Shown here in pieces: positions 5,924-6,072 of a DNA stretch of 6,072 bases. Positions within the stretch are counted from its first letter, which is position 1; each line of letters starts with the position of its first letter. The position numbers and the translations under genes are program-made. The DNA is taken from the NCBI GenBank assembly GCA_026986055.1, contig JALSPH010000277.1, positions 1 to 6,072 on the forward strand, in the 5' to 3' direction. The stretch comes from Campylobacterales bacterium (lineage in GTDB: Bacteria; Campylobacterota; Campylobacteria; Campylobacterales; Hydrogenimonadaceae). Under the pieces are notes generated by a model. That model saw nothing but the letters and a program-made list of their open reading frames with translations, did not search any database and had not been told where the DNA came from.

Positions 5924-5929
5924 TATACT
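5924..5929 (+). promoter_or_regulatory. Candidate -10 box of tRNA-Leu
   Basis: TATACT at 5924-5929, preceded by TTTTG, would give a start near 5936, about 8 nt before the mature tRNA. No good -35 box is present at 16-18 bp spacing, in contrast to the four-tRNA operon promoter. Confidence 0.4.
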
Positions 5930-5943
5930 TGCACCACTCTCAA

Positions 5944-6030
5944 GCGGACATGGCGGAATTGGTAGACGCGCTAGATTCAGGTTCTAGTGGGCATTAGCCC
6001 GTGGAGGTTCAAGTCCTCTTGTCCGCACCA
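5944..6030 (+). tRNA. tRNA-Leu(CAG)
   Basis: This is a class II tRNA of 87 nt. Acceptor strands GCGGACA (5944-5950) and TGTCCGC (6020-6026) pair fully, with A6027 and encoded CCA at 6028-6030. The anticodon stem CTAGA/TCTAG encloses TTCAGGT, giving anticodon CAG at 5978-5980. The long variable arm contains GGGC and GCCC strands around CATTA, as expected for leucine. A T5 run follows at 6033-6037. From there to the window end nothing else is recognisable. Confidence 0.97.
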
Positions 6031-6072
6031 CATTTTTAACTATACTGCATAACATCGCTACTTTACGATTGA

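Noticed and set aside
2662..5965. Many plus-strand open frames of 60-134 codons opposite the kinase and hisD genes
   Set aside because: They lie antisense to two long genes with full family motifs, show no recognisable domains, and their predicted proteins are rich in Ser, Arg and Leu, as expected for shadow frames.

Overview
This window looks like chromosomal DNA of a Campylobacterota bacterium (the former Epsilonproteobacteria), perhaps a free-living Hydrogenimonas-, Sulfurimonas- or Sulfurovum-like organism. The evidence is moderate G+C, T-rich promoter regions with recognisable -10 boxes but mostly weak -35 boxes, tRNA genes with encoded CCA ends, and a histidine kinase with the HQWRQPLN H-box common in this group. 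The genus cannot be fixed from this sequence alone. No insertion sequence, phage gene, CRISPR array or sign of recent transfer was seen.

Layout. 1-1113 (+): a CinA-type protein with an intact C-terminal NMN amidohydrolase domain and a degenerate N-terminal domain, apparently translationally coupled to an upstream gene that ends at the window edge. 1114-1432: no protein gene, but an elaborate self-complementary segment (about 1157-1322, + strand) that folds like a 6S RNA, followed by a consensus sigma-70 promoter. 1433-1779 (+): a tRNA operon Lys(UUU)-Glu(UUC)-Val(UAC)-Asp(GUC). 1952-2506 (+): a 184-residue response regulator whose output domain appears to be a C-terminal ribbon-helix-helix. 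2496-4541 (-): a soluble 681-residue FIST-domain sensor histidine kinase, converging on the regulator with an 11-bp overlap. 4568-5857 (-): hisD, histidinol dehydrogenase, 26 bp upstream of the kinase on the same strand and probably cotranscribed with it. 5944-6030 (+): tRNA-Leu(CAG), divergent from hisD.

How the genes may work together. The kinase and regulator face each other and are the only two-component genes here, so they are a plausible cognate pair: a cytoplasmic FIST sensor phosphorylating a receiver with an unusual RHH output. FIST domains have been proposed to bind small ligands such as amino acids, and the kinase lies directly behind a histidine biosynthesis gene, so an amino-acid input is a testable guess only. 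The most notable items are the 6S-like RNA, the REC-RHH architecture, and an intrinsic-terminator-like hairpin with a U6 tract inside the last codons of the kinase gene, upstream of its stop codon.
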